From contig NC_020054.1 of assembly GCF_000331105.1 (NCBI RefSeq), forward strand, positions 1,291,698 to 1,355,697: DNA of 64,000 nucleotides, read 5' to 3'. The stretch comes from Fibrella aestuarina BUZ 2 (GTDB lineage Bacteria; Bacteroidota; Bacteroidia; Cytophagales; Spirosomataceae). Each line of letters begins with the position of its first letter. Within the stretch, counting starts at the first letter, position 1. The notes beneath the pieces were generated by a model that was given only the letters and a program-made list of their open reading frames with translations, was not told where the DNA came from and made no database searches. The translations under genes and the position numbers were made by a program. This document shows, piece after piece, positions 33,390-40,921 of this stretch.

Positions 33390-34241
33390 ATGAAACAGGC
33401 CACACTGTTTAAGACGATTGTGCTGTCAGATCTTCACCTCGGCACGGCGGGGTCGAAGGCCAAAGAGACTGCCGACTTCCTGAAACACCATTCGTGTCAG
33501 AAGCTGATCCTGAACGGCGACATCATCGACGGCTGGCAACTCCGACAGCATGGCCTCTGGAAGAAAAAGCATACCGCCTTTTTTAAGGTGGTTTTGAAGC
33601 AAATCGTTCAGTACAATACGAAGGTGATCTACCTGCGGGGTAACCACGACGATTTTCTTGATCAGGTACTGCCGTTGCAGGTCGGCAAGAATTTCAGCAT
33701 TCAGCGCGATTACCTGCACAAATCGGGTAAACGTACCTTCTACGTGACGCATGGCGACGTGTTCGACTCCATAACGTCGCACATGAAGTGGCTGGCTTAC
33801 CTCGGCGATCTGGGCTACACGCTGTTGCTGTGGGTGAACAAATTCTACAATCAATACCGGGCCTGGCGCGGGTTGCCCTATTATTCACTGTCGCAGACCG
33901 TGAAACTGCGCATCAAGCAGGCGGTGAATTATATCTCCGATTTTGAAGAGAAACTCACCGAACTGGCCCGCGCCCGCCACGCTGATGGCATCATCTGCGG
34001 GCATATCCATCAGCCCGCCATCCGCGACATCAACGGCCTGACCTACATGAACTCGGGCGACTGGGTCGAGTCGCTGAGTGCGCTGGTCGAAGATCATGAC
34101 GGCGACTGGCACCTGCTCTACTATTCGGCCGACATGGCCACACCCGACGAGGAAGTCGAAACCGAACAGCCCGAGGTGGTTGTCTCGGCCCACGAACCCA
34201 TCGAGCAGCACATCATTAGCGAACTTCTTAGCAGTCAGTAA
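33390..34241 (+). CDS. LpxH-like calcineurin-fold phosphoesterase
   Basis: A 283-residue metallophosphoesterase with the five family blocks in order: SDLHLG, NGDIIDGW, RGNHDD, THGD and GHIHQPA, followed by TYMNSGDWVES. In Gram-negatives this family includes LpxH/LpxH2, which cleaves UDP-2,3-diacylglucosamine to lipid X in lipid A synthesis; Bacteroidota proteins of this type are often annotated so. An alternative is another cytoplasmic pyrophosphatase role. The next gene, 12 bases on, is a GT-B glycosyltransferase, which suggests an envelope glycolipid function. Confidence 0.82.
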   Translation: MKQATLFKTIVLSDLHLGTAGSKAKETADFLKHHSCQKLILNGDIIDGWQLRQHGLWKKKHTAFFKVVLKQIVQYNTKVIYLRGNHDDFLDQVLPLQVGKNFSIQRDYLHKSGKRTFYVTHGDVFDSITSHMKWLAYLGDLGYTLLLWVNKFYNQYRAWRGLPYYSLSQTVKLRIKQAVNYISDFEEKLTELARARHADGIICGHIHQPAIRDINGLTYMNSGDWVESLSALVEDHDGDWHLLYYSADMATPDEEVETEQPEVVVSAHEPIEQHIISELLSSQ

Positions 34242-34253
34242 GCCGGGTAACGT

Positions 34254-35387
34254 ATGCGGTTCTTATTCATCATTCAGGGAGAAGGGCGGGGCCATCTCAC
34301 GCAGGCCATTTCACTCGCTCAGATGGTGCAGGCGGCAGGCCACGAAGTAGTGGAAGCACAGGTTGGGCTGGCCGCCGACCGACCCATTCCGGCGTTTTTT
34401 GCCGAACAGTTCCCGGCTCCGTTCAAACCCGTCACTACACCTGAATTGGTTTACTGCCCCCACACCAATCAGTTGTTGCTTGGCCCTACGGTCAAGCGGG
34501 TGCTCAGTAAGCTGGGTACGTTCCGGCAGAGTATGCAGCAGTTGCACGAGGCCATCGAGACGCACCAGCCCGACGTAGTCGTGAATTTCTTTGAGTTGCT
34601 CTGCGGCCTCACCTACGCATTTTACCGCCCGTCGGTTCCGGTTATTAGTGTGGCGCATCAGTTTATGGCGCTGCACCCCGACTTTCCGTTTCCGCCGAAA
34701 AAGCGGCTCGACAAATGGTCGTTCCTGGGGCTGGTTCGGCTCAACGCCATTGGCTCGTCGGAAGTACTCGGGCTCTCATTCGATCAGCAAGCCGACGTAC
34801 CCAACCGCCGACTGCGGGTGGTGCCGCCACTGCTTCGGCAGGAACTGGCCGCGCTCAAGCCAACGCAGGAGCCGTTTATGCTTGCCTATACCACGCAACC
34901 GGGCCTGCGGTCAGTGGTGCGGGCCGCCCATCAGCAACAGCCCAATCAGGCGCTGCGCTACTATCATGCCGGGGTAGGTCAAGTAGAAGAGGTTGTCGAT
35001 GAGACGCTTACCGAATGTAAGCTCGATGGGCAGCGATTTCTGGCCGACATGGCCCGGTGCTCGGCGGTGGCAACCACGGCGGGTTTCGAATCGGTTTGTG
35101 AGGCGATGTTTCTGGGCAAGCCGGTGCTGATGATGCCGCAACCCAATCACTACGAACAGGCCTGCAACGCCCTCGACGGGCAGCGTGCGGGAGCTGGGCT
35201 GGCTGCCGATACGTTTGATCTGGCGGGTCTGGTTGGGTACGTTCCGGAGTACGACAGAGGCCTGCAAAAGCGGTTTCAGCACTGGCACAGTCGGGTTAGC
35301 GGGTTGTTTCTGGCGTCGTTGTACCGCGTGGCCAACGGGCAGAAAAACCGGCAGCCTAACCCAACGGGTCGTGTACAGACGGCGTAA
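34254..35387 (+). CDS. GT-B fold glycosyltransferase-like protein
   Basis: A 377-residue protein with an N-terminal acceptor-domain start typical of UDP-glycosyltransferases (MRFLFIIQGEGRGHLTQAIS). The C-terminal donor region is AVATTAGFESVCEAMFLGKPVLMMP followed by NHYEQACNA. This resembles the MurG/UGT donor-binding segment, with a Glu and Gln in usual places. Substrate and product are unknown. The tight spacing to the LpxH-like gene suggests a two-gene unit in envelope lipid or glycan synthesis. Confidence 0.78.
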   Translation: MRFLFIIQGEGRGHLTQAISLAQMVQAAGHEVVEAQVGLAADRPIPAFFAEQFPAPFKPVTTPELVYCPHTNQLLLGPTVKRVLSKLGTFRQSMQQLHEAIETHQPDVVVNFFELLCGLTYAFYRPSVPVISVAHQFMALHPDFPFPPKKRLDKWSFLGLVRLNAIGSSEVLGLSFDQQADVPNRRLRVVPPLLRQELAALKPTQEPFMLAYTTQPGLRSVVRAAHQQQPNQALRYYHAGVGQVEEVVDETLTECKLDGQRFLADMARCSAVATTAGFESVCEAMFLGKPVLMMPQPNHYEQACNALDGQRAGAGLAADTFDLAGLVGYVPEYDRGLQKRFQHWHSRVSGLFLASLYRVANGQKNRQPNPTGRVQTA

Positions 35388-35448
35388 CGGTCGCGAGGAA
35401 TATATCGTAAGAATGTGCAATTTGAGCCCGTAATTGTTTTACAGGTTC

Positions 35449-37887
35449 ATGCGATACGTTTTAGCCCTGTTCACCACCGTTGTTACCATCGCGCTGGTGT
35501 ACGCCCTTAACCGAAGCTGGGGACAAGTGCCCGCCTTTGGTCCGCTTCTAAGTCCCTTTACCGGTTTCTGGCAAAATGCCGAAAAGCCCGATCAGCTTCA
35601 GGCACAGGAGATCGATATCGAAGGCACCCAACAGCCCGTCGAAGTGGTGTTCGACAGCCTGCATATTCCGCACGTTTTCGCGCAAAATGACCACGACGCC
35701 TATTTTGCGCAGGGCTACCTGACTGCCCGCGACCGGCTCTGGCAGATGGAGTTTCAGACCCACGCCGCTGCCGGTCGGGTATCGGAGATTGTGGGCGAGC
35801 GGGCCTTGGAACTCGATCGGTACAACCGTCGCCTCGGCATGGGCTATGCTGCCGAACAATCGGTCGACTTCATGATGAACGACCCCCGCACTAAAGCCTG
35901 CGTGGAGGCGTATACGGCCGGTATCAATGCCTATATCGCGCAGCTCAAGCCGGCCCACTACCCGCTTGAATACAAATTGCTGGGTTACGCGCCCGAACCC
36001 TGGCAGCCCATCAAGTGCGCTTATTTTCTGAAATACATGTCGGGCGTATTGGCCCTCGGCGCCGACGACGTGGCCATGACCAATATTCTGGCGAAGTACG
36101 GGCCGGAGGTTACCAACGATCTATTTCCGAATTATCCCAGCCATGAAGACCCGATCATTCCGGCCGGCACGAAGTGGGATTTTCTGCCGGTCTACTACCT
36201 CAAATCGCCGCTGAACCCCAAGCCATCCAATCAGGGGTATGTGACTAATTGGCCCGACGGTGGCTGGCCCCGCCACGACCCGGCGATCGGCTCCAACAAC
36301 TGGGCGATTGCCGCGCAGAAATCGGCTACGGGCTACCCCATTCTGGCCAACGACCCGCACTTATCGCTGAACCTGCCGTCGATCTGGTACCTGATCCAGC
36401 TGCATACGCCTACGCTCAACGTGATGGGCGCGTCGATGCCGGGGTCGCCGGGGGTAATCGGTGGGTTCAACCAGCATATTGCCTGGGGCGAAACCAACGT
36501 GGGCTCCGATGTGCTTGATTTTTACAAGATTAAATTCAAAGACGACAGCCGGCAGGAATACTGGCACGGCGGACAGTGGAAGAAGGTGACGCGCCGGATC
36601 GAGACCATCAAAGTGAAGGGTAAGCCCGACGTGATCGATACCGTCTTATATACGCACCACGGGCCGGTGATGTACACGCCGGGGATGAAGTCGTTTGCCA
36701 AAAACTTCCCGGTAGGCTATGCCGTGCGGTGGGTGGCGCATGATGCCTCCAACGAGTTGCTTTGCTTTTACCTGCTCAACCGGGCCAAAAACCACGCGGA
36801 TTACCGCGATGCGCTGACCTACTACGGCGCACCAGCGCAAAACTTTGTCTTCGCCGACGTTAACAAAGACATCGCCATTGCACCCAACGGTCGCTTTCCG
36901 CTAAAGAAGAAAGGGCAGGGTAAATTTTTGCTTGATGGCACCGATCCTAACGACGACTGGCGGGCATTTATCCCGGCTGAGCATAATCCACACGTGAAAA
37001 ATCCGGCGCGGGGGTTCGTGAGTTCGGCCAATCAGTTTTCGACCGACCCAACTTACCCATACTACCTCAACTGGCAGTTTGCGCCCCCCGAACGTGGCAT
37101 GCGCATTAATCAGCGGCTGACGGCTATGCAGCAGGCGACGGTCGACAGCATTGGGCAGTTGCAGTATGACAATTACAACCTGCGGGCTGCCAGTATGCTA
37201 CCGAAACTGCTGCCTCAGGTACGTGCTAATGGGCTAACGGCCGCCGAAAAACAGGCGCTGGCGACTGTTCAGGCGTGGCGCTACAATAACGCTACGAGTG
37301 AGGTTGGGCCGACAATCTTCACCGAATGGGAAAAACGGTTTATGGATGCGCTCTGGGCCGACGACCTGCCCGAATCGGATAGCTTACCCCTGCGCAAACC
37401 CTCCGCCGACCGGACACTGCAACTGGTTACCGAAACACCTACCGCCCGCTGGGTCGATGATGTGCGCACCCCCGCCCGCGAAACCCTGGCTGATATCGTT
37501 ACGCTGAGTTTCCGGGCAACGGTTGATACCCTTACGCGTCGGCATGGGCCGCAGGGGAATGCCTGGCAGTGGGCGGCGACCAAGTCCACACGCATTGCTC
37601 ACCTGGCCCGCCTCGATGCCTTGAGTGCCATGAACGTGCAGGTAGGAGGCGGGAGCACCGTGGTCAACGCCACCACCACCCGAACCGGCCCGTCGTGGCG
37701 CCTGGTGGTAGCGCTGGGGCCAAACCCGAAAGGATACGCCGCCTTGCCGGGTGGACAATCGGGCAATCCGGGGAGTCATTATTACCTCAATATGCTCGAA
37801 CCCTGGCGTAAAGGGCAACTGACCGCCCTTCAGTTTCTTCAGTCGCCTGCCGACGCCAAACAGGCAGTCCGCTGGACAATGAAATAA
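35449..37887 (+). CDS. Penicillin acylase family (S45) N-terminal nucleophile hydrolase
   Basis: An 812-residue protein with one N-terminal hydrophobic segment (signal or anchor). The family maturation site is AIGSNNWAIAAQ: cleavage before Ser282 would leave Ser as the N-terminal nucleophile of the beta chain. Other S45 features are HIPHVFAQNDHDAYFAQGYLTARDRLWQME and the oxyanion-region Asn in NDPHLSLNLPSIWY. The family hydrolyses amide bonds of acylated amines, including beta-lactams and acyl-homoserine lactones. The natural substrate is unknown. The ATG at 35449 is preferred to a TTG at 35434. Confidence 0.9.
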   Translation: MRYVLALFTTVVTIALVYALNRSWGQVPAFGPLLSPFTGFWQNAEKPDQLQAQEIDIEGTQQPVEVVFDSLHIPHVFAQNDHDAYFAQGYLTARDRLWQMEFQTHAAAGRVSEIVGERALELDRYNRRLGMGYAAEQSVDFMMNDPRTKACVEAYTAGINAYIAQLKPAHYPLEYKLLGYAPEPWQPIKCAYFLKYMSGVLALGADDVAMTNILAKYGPEVTNDLFPNYPSHEDPIIPAGTKWDFLPVYYLKSPLNPKPSNQGYVTNWPDGGWPRHDPAIGSNNWAIAAQKSATGYPILANDPHLSLNLPSIWYLIQLHTPTLNVMGASMPGSPGVIGGFNQHIAWGETNVGSDVLDFYKIKFKDDSRQEYWHGGQWKKVTRRIETIKVKGKPDVIDTVLYTHHGPVMYTPGMKSFAKNFPVGYAVRWVAHDASNELLCFYLLNRAKNHADYRDALTYYGAPAQNFVFADVNKDIAIAPNGRFPLKKKGQGKFLLDGTDPNDDWRAFIPAEHNPHVKNPARGFVSSANQFSTDPTYPYYLNWQFAPPERGMRINQRLTAMQQATVDSIGQLQYDNYNLRAASMLPKLLPQVRANGLTAAEKQALATVQAWRYNNATSEVGPTIFTEWEKRFMDALWADDLPESDSLPLRKPSADRTLQLVTETPTARWVDDVRTPARETLADIVTLSFRATVDTLTRRHGPQGNAWQWAATKSTRIAHLARLDALSAMNVQVGGGSTVVNATTTRTGPSWRLVVALGPNPKGYAALPGGQSGNPGSHYYLNMLEPWRKGQLTALQFLQSPADAKQAVRWTMK

Positions 37888-37894
37888 AATGAAC

Positions 37895-37931
37895 TGACGG
37901 GCTTGGGTTGCTCCTCGACCTCAGCCCGTCA
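37895..37931 (+). terminator. Hairpin after the acylase gene
   Basis: TGACGGGCT (37895-37903) pairs with AGCCCGTCA (37923-37931); the loop is 19 bases. Confidence 0.6.
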
Positions 37932-37954
37932 TCATCAATTCTCAAAAAATACGT

Positions 37955-38296
37955 ATGATTCCTATCTTGCTGATTGCGCTTCTGAGCCTGGTTGCCCAAC
38001 TGATATTACCGTGGTGGAGCGTCGCACTGGTCGCGTTTGCGTTTTGCTTTGGCCGCCCGTTGAGTAGTGGACGGGCCTTTCTGTACAGCTTTATCGGCGT
38101 CGGTATTGTGTGGCTGGTATATGCCTTACTCCAACACCTGCAATCGGGCGGTATCCTGACGGGCCGGATGAGCGAAGTGCTCAAATTGCCGCCAAACCCT
38201 GTTTTTCTGCTCCTGCTGACACCCGTGCTGGGTGGCCTTGTGGCTGGCTTCGGCGGCATGGCGGGCTACTGGGTACGTAAAGCCATAAAGCCGTAA
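37955..38296 (+). CDS. Small three-helix membrane protein
   Basis: A 113-residue hydrophobic protein with three or four predicted transmembrane stretches (residues ~3-30, ~42-65, ~85-105) and a basic end (WVRKAIKP). I do not recognise a family. It stands between the acylase gene and the OmpH/Skp gene, with a hairpin upstream and a -7 promoter element downstream, so it may be transcribed alone. Confidence 0.55.
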   Translation: MIPILLIALLSLVAQLILPWWSVALVAFAFCFGRPLSSGRAFLYSFIGVGIVWLVYALLQHLQSGGILTGRMSEVLKLPPNPVFLLLLTPVLGGLVAGFGGMAGYWVRKAIKP

Positions 38297-38318
38297 GCCA
38301 CTTACGAGTTTAAAGATT

Positions 38319-38326
38319 TACCTTTG
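38319..38326 (+). promoter_or_regulatory. Probable ompH/skp -7 element
   Basis: TACCTTTG matches TAnnTTTG and lies 31 bases before the GTG start. Confidence 0.55.
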
Positions 38327-38357
38327 TGAAAATCAATTCATAATCATCCGTTACCAC

Positions 38358-38957
38358 GTGAAAAATGTTTCCCTGGCGATCAACGCCGTGCTCGCCATCG
38401 CCGTAGCTGTATTGTACTACCTGCACTTCAAATCACAGCAACCTGCCGAAGACACCAAGGCGGCTCCGAAAGTAGTAGAAGGTCGCAAAATCGTGTATGT
38501 CAACATCGACTCGCTAGCAACTAACTACGATTATTTCAAGGACACGCGCAAAGTGCTCGAAAGCAAGCAGTTCCAGCTGGAAAACGATATTCAGAACCGG
38601 GGGCGTAACCTGCAGAATAAACTGGCGTTTTTCCAGCAGCGTGCACAAACCATGACGATGGAGCAGGGCCGCGCCGCTCAGGCTCAGTTGCAGAAAGAAG
38701 AGCAGGACCTGATGGCCTACCGCGAACGCGCCGCCCAGGGGCTGGCCGTTGAAAAAGCGAAGAAAGACGATGAGCTGTACAACCAGATCTTCGACTACCT
38801 GAAAAAAGTAAACGCCCAGAACAAATATGAGATGGTACTGGGCTACCAGAAAGGCGGCAATATCCTGTTTGCCGATGGCGGTAGTGATGCCACGAAGCGC
38901 GTCATCGACGGCCTAAACAAAGAGTATGCAGCCAAACAGACCGCTACCAAAAAATAG
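38358..38957 (+). CDS. OmpH/Skp-family periplasmic chaperone
   Basis: A 199-residue protein with an N-terminal hydrophobic segment (LAINAVLAIAVAVLYYLHF). The Skp opening is RKIVYVNIDSLATNYDYFKD, a long charged coiled coil spans ~60-150, and the return segment reads FDYLKKVNAQNKYEMVLGY. Skp-type proteins hold unfolded outer-membrane proteins. The N-terminal segment has no evident cleavage site, so it may stay membrane-anchored, unlike E. coli Skp. The start is a GTG at 38358, since no in-frame ATG fits. Confidence 0.82.
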   Translation: MKNVSLAINAVLAIAVAVLYYLHFKSQQPAEDTKAAPKVVEGRKIVYVNIDSLATNYDYFKDTRKVLESKQFQLENDIQNRGRNLQNKLAFFQQRAQTMTMEQGRAAQAQLQKEEQDLMAYRERAAQGLAVEKAKKDDELYNQIFDYLKKVNAQNKYEMVLGYQKGGNILFADGGSDATKRVIDGLNKEYAAKQTATKK

Positions 38958-38976
38958 ATAGTATCGCATTTCGCTC

Positions 38977-39012
38977 AAGCAGCCAATCCAATCTGGGTTG
39001 GCTGCTTTTTTT
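38977..39012 (+). terminator. Terminator after ompH/skp
   Basis: AAGCAGCCAA (38977-38986) pairs with TTGGCTGCTT (38998-39007), followed by a T-run. Confidence 0.85.
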
Positions 39013-39204
39013 GGCACAGGCTTTGATAAGCGCGTATTGACGGCCCTGCTACGCTGCTCTGAGGGTAAGATTATACTTTATTTTGTATTTATCGAATAAA
39101 CTATAAAATAAAAGCTGCCTTGCGGGCTGATCAGGCACTGTTTTTGTCTATTCCCTAAGTGCCTCCTGCAAGCAGTTATACATCTGCTAGCGGACAATAT
39201 CGCT

Positions 39205-39293
39205 CTGGCTGGTCGATGCCGTATTGGGTCCTGAGGCTGTGGCTTCAATACCGTAACTGGGTTCTGCTCAGTTATGAAACGTTGGCCAGCCGG
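39205..39293 (+). ncRNA. Candidate structured RNA (three-way junction)
   Basis: The 476-base gap before smpB holds no convincing gene. Bases 39205-39218 can pair continuously with 39280-39293 (14 pairs, several G-U). Inside are two hairpins: GTATTG (39221-39226) with CAATAC (39246-39251), and TAACTG (39254-39259) with CAGTTA (39269-39274). A Rho-independent terminator follows at 39342. This could be a small RNA, or an attenuator/riboswitch ahead of smpB. I match it to no known RNA family. An AT-rich stretch at 39070-39115 may hold the promoter, but no clear TAnnTTTG was seen. The strand is inferred from the terminator and from smpB. Confidence 0.4.
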
Positions 39294-39341
39294 GCGTCTC
39301 TCCTTTTATTCTATTTTGTTAGGCAAATAAGTAATTTTCCG

Positions 39342-39368
39342 AACCCCAGTCACTCGGCTGGGGTTTTC
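39342..39368 (+). terminator. Terminator between the candidate RNA and smpB
   Basis: AACCCCAG (39342-39349) pairs with CTGGGGTT (39358-39365), followed by T residues. There is no protein gene upstream for it to serve, which supports a transcript in the gap. Confidence 0.7.
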
Positions 39369-39488
39369 CTTGTTACGACGGTTTCGCCCGCGGTTAATTG
39401 CGCGACGTCTGGTCGTGTGCTGGACACAGACATCGCTTATTGACGCGTCTGATTGCCAGCGAGTAAACCCTATTTTCTACGAACATAG

Positions 39489-39956
39489 ATGGCTAGTACA
39501 ACAATTGTGAAGCAGGTCGATATCCGGAATCGGCGAGCTTCGTTTGAATACGCGTTTCTGGAAACATACACCGCCGGGCTGGTACTGACCGGCACCGAAA
39601 TCAAATCGATTCGTCAGGGAAAGGTGAATTTGCAGGACGCCTATTGCCTCTTTCTAGGGGATGAACTCTACATCCGGCAAATGAGTATCTCGACCTATAC
39701 CGAAGGCACTTATAACAACCATGAACCCCTCCGCGACCGCAAGCTGCTGATGACCAAACGCGAGCTTCGGAAGCTGACCGAGAACCTCAAAGACCAGGGG
39801 CTGACGATCGTGCCGGTTCGGCTTTATACCAACCCGCGCGGATTTGCCAAGCTGGATATTGCCCTTGCCAAGGGTAAGAAGCTGTATGATAAACGCGAAA
39901 GCATCAAAGAGCGAGACACAGCCCGTAACCTGCAACGAGGGAATTACGACGATTGA
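39489..39956 (+). CDS. smpB: SsrA-binding protein
   Basis: A 155-residue protein of normal family length that binds tmRNA for rescue of stalled ribosomes. Visible features are NRRASFEYAFLETYTAGLVLTGTEIKSIRQG, the segment DAYCLFLGDELYIRQMSIS and the basic C-terminal helix KGKKLYDKRESIKERD that enters the empty mRNA channel. The tmRNA gene ssrA was looked for next to it and is not in the window. Confidence 0.95.
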   Translation: MASTTIVKQVDIRNRRASFEYAFLETYTAGLVLTGTEIKSIRQGKVNLQDAYCLFLGDELYIRQMSISTYTEGTYNNHEPLRDRKLLMTKRELRKLTENLKDQGLTIVPVRLYTNPRGFAKLDIALAKGKKLYDKRESIKERDTARNLQRGNYDD

Positions 39957-40078
39957 CCGGCCTTTGGGCTATTCGCTAAAATAGCACTTATTGGGCCCCC
40001 ACAAATCGGAATAACTCCACCGTACATCGTGAATTATTACGTAAATTGCTTGCAAACAGAGGATTTACAACCGATTGT

Positions 40079-40597
40079 ATGGGCAGGAAAGTCTTAGTCT
40101 TAAATTCAGATTATAGTGCACTTAGCATTTGCTCTGTACCCAAAGCGTTTCTGTTGGTTTACCTGAGCAAAGCCGAATTAGTGGCCGAGTCAGAGGCCTT
40201 GTTTCTCCGCACCGTTGACAAGGAGTTCCCGATGCCCACCGTCATCCGACTGCATCGGTATGTTCACCTACCGTATAAGGGCGTCATGCTGACTCGCCAA
40301 AACATTTTCCGGCGGGATGGTCATCAGTGCCAATACTGTGGTACAACCGAGGACTTGACCCTCGACCACGTCATTCCGAAGTCGCGGGGTGGCAAAACCA
40401 ACTGGGATAACCTGCTGACGGCCTGCAAACGTTGCAACTCGCGCAAAGGTGATTTCACCCCGGAGGAGGCAAACCTGAAAATGCGTCACAAGCCCTTCAA
40501 GCCGTCCTTCATCGTCTTCCTCCGCGATTTCTCCGGTGTGATCGACGATAGCTGGATGCCTTTTCTGACCACTAAGCGGGAACGCATCTACGACTAG
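40079..40597 (+). CDS. HNH endonuclease
   Basis: A 172-residue protein with a C-terminal HNH/zinc module: CQYCG, then LTLDHVIPKSRGGKTNWDNL and CKRCNSRKGD. The two CxxC pairs bind zinc and the His-Asn-His set lies between them. The N-terminal half (MGRKVLVLNSDYSALSICSV) belongs to a chromosomal HNH family widespread in Bacteroidota and others, not obviously part of a phage or restriction system. The role is unknown; DNA repair is one guess. The ATG at 40079 is preferred over a TTG at 40046. Confidence 0.88.
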   Translation: MGRKVLVLNSDYSALSICSVPKAFLLVYLSKAELVAESEALFLRTVDKEFPMPTVIRLHRYVHLPYKGVMLTRQNIFRRDGHQCQYCGTTEDLTLDHVIPKSRGGKTNWDNLLTACKRCNSRKGDFTPEEANLKMRHKPFKPSFIVFLRDFSGVIDDSWMPFLTTKRERIYD

Positions 40598-40614
40598 GTA
40601 CGTGGATTGACGAG

Positions 40615-40730
40615 CAACGCAGTCCGCCGCTATAAGTAAGGGCCGCCGGTCAATGAGTTAGGAAAGCCCTGAGTGGCAGGTCCTCAACTCGTTGACCGGC
40701 GGCCCTTACCTATAGCGGCGGACTGCGTTG
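40615..40730. repeat. 116-bp palindrome with 45-bp arms
   Basis: Arms 40615-40659 and 40686-40730 are reverse complements at 43 of 45 positions, with a 26-base loop. It lies between the HNH gene and the rpsA promoter and could also end transcription from the HNH gene. Its arm sequence (CAACGCAGTCCGCCGCTATA start) is unlike the other palindromes here. Confidence 0.88.
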
Positions 40731-40783
40731 AACTTATATCGCTTGAGTGTCAGGTACGTGAACTAAATCCCAACTGCAATTGC

Positions 40784-40791
40784 TATCTTTG
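40784..40791 (+). promoter_or_regulatory. rpsA -7 element
   Basis: TATCTTTG fits TAnnTTTG exactly. Transcription from about 40797 gives a leader of roughly 125 bases. Confidence 0.7.
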
Positions 40792-40865
40792 CACTCCTTT
40801 TTCAGAGAGGAGTGTATCGGTTAACCATGTGGTTACCTGATGCAGCGTATGTTCAACACAAAAGT

Positions 40866-40908
40866 CAGTTCGTTTCGACCCGGCGAACTGATGTACTGGA
40901 TGGGTCGA
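40866..40908 (+). promoter_or_regulatory. rpsA leader with two mutually exclusive hairpins
   Basis: CAGTTCG (40866-40872) can pair with CGAACTG (40884-40890). Alternatively TCGACCC (40875-40881), in the loop of the first, can pair with GGGTCGA (40902-40908). The two stems cross, so they compete or form a pseudoknot 13 bases before the ATG, a plausible site for S1 autoregulation. Confidence 0.5.
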
Positions 40909-40921
40909 GTTAAACTAGTTT

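Noticed and set aside
39159..39443. Possible 94-codon gene in the ompH-smpB gap
   Set aside because: It runs straight through the terminator hairpin at 39342-39365 and the three-way-junction fold, and has no protein-like features.
39013..39488. tmRNA (ssrA) or hammerhead ribozyme next to smpB
   Set aside because: No tRNA-like ends, no tag ending in ALAA, and although GAAAC is present the CUGAUGA core is not in the right place.
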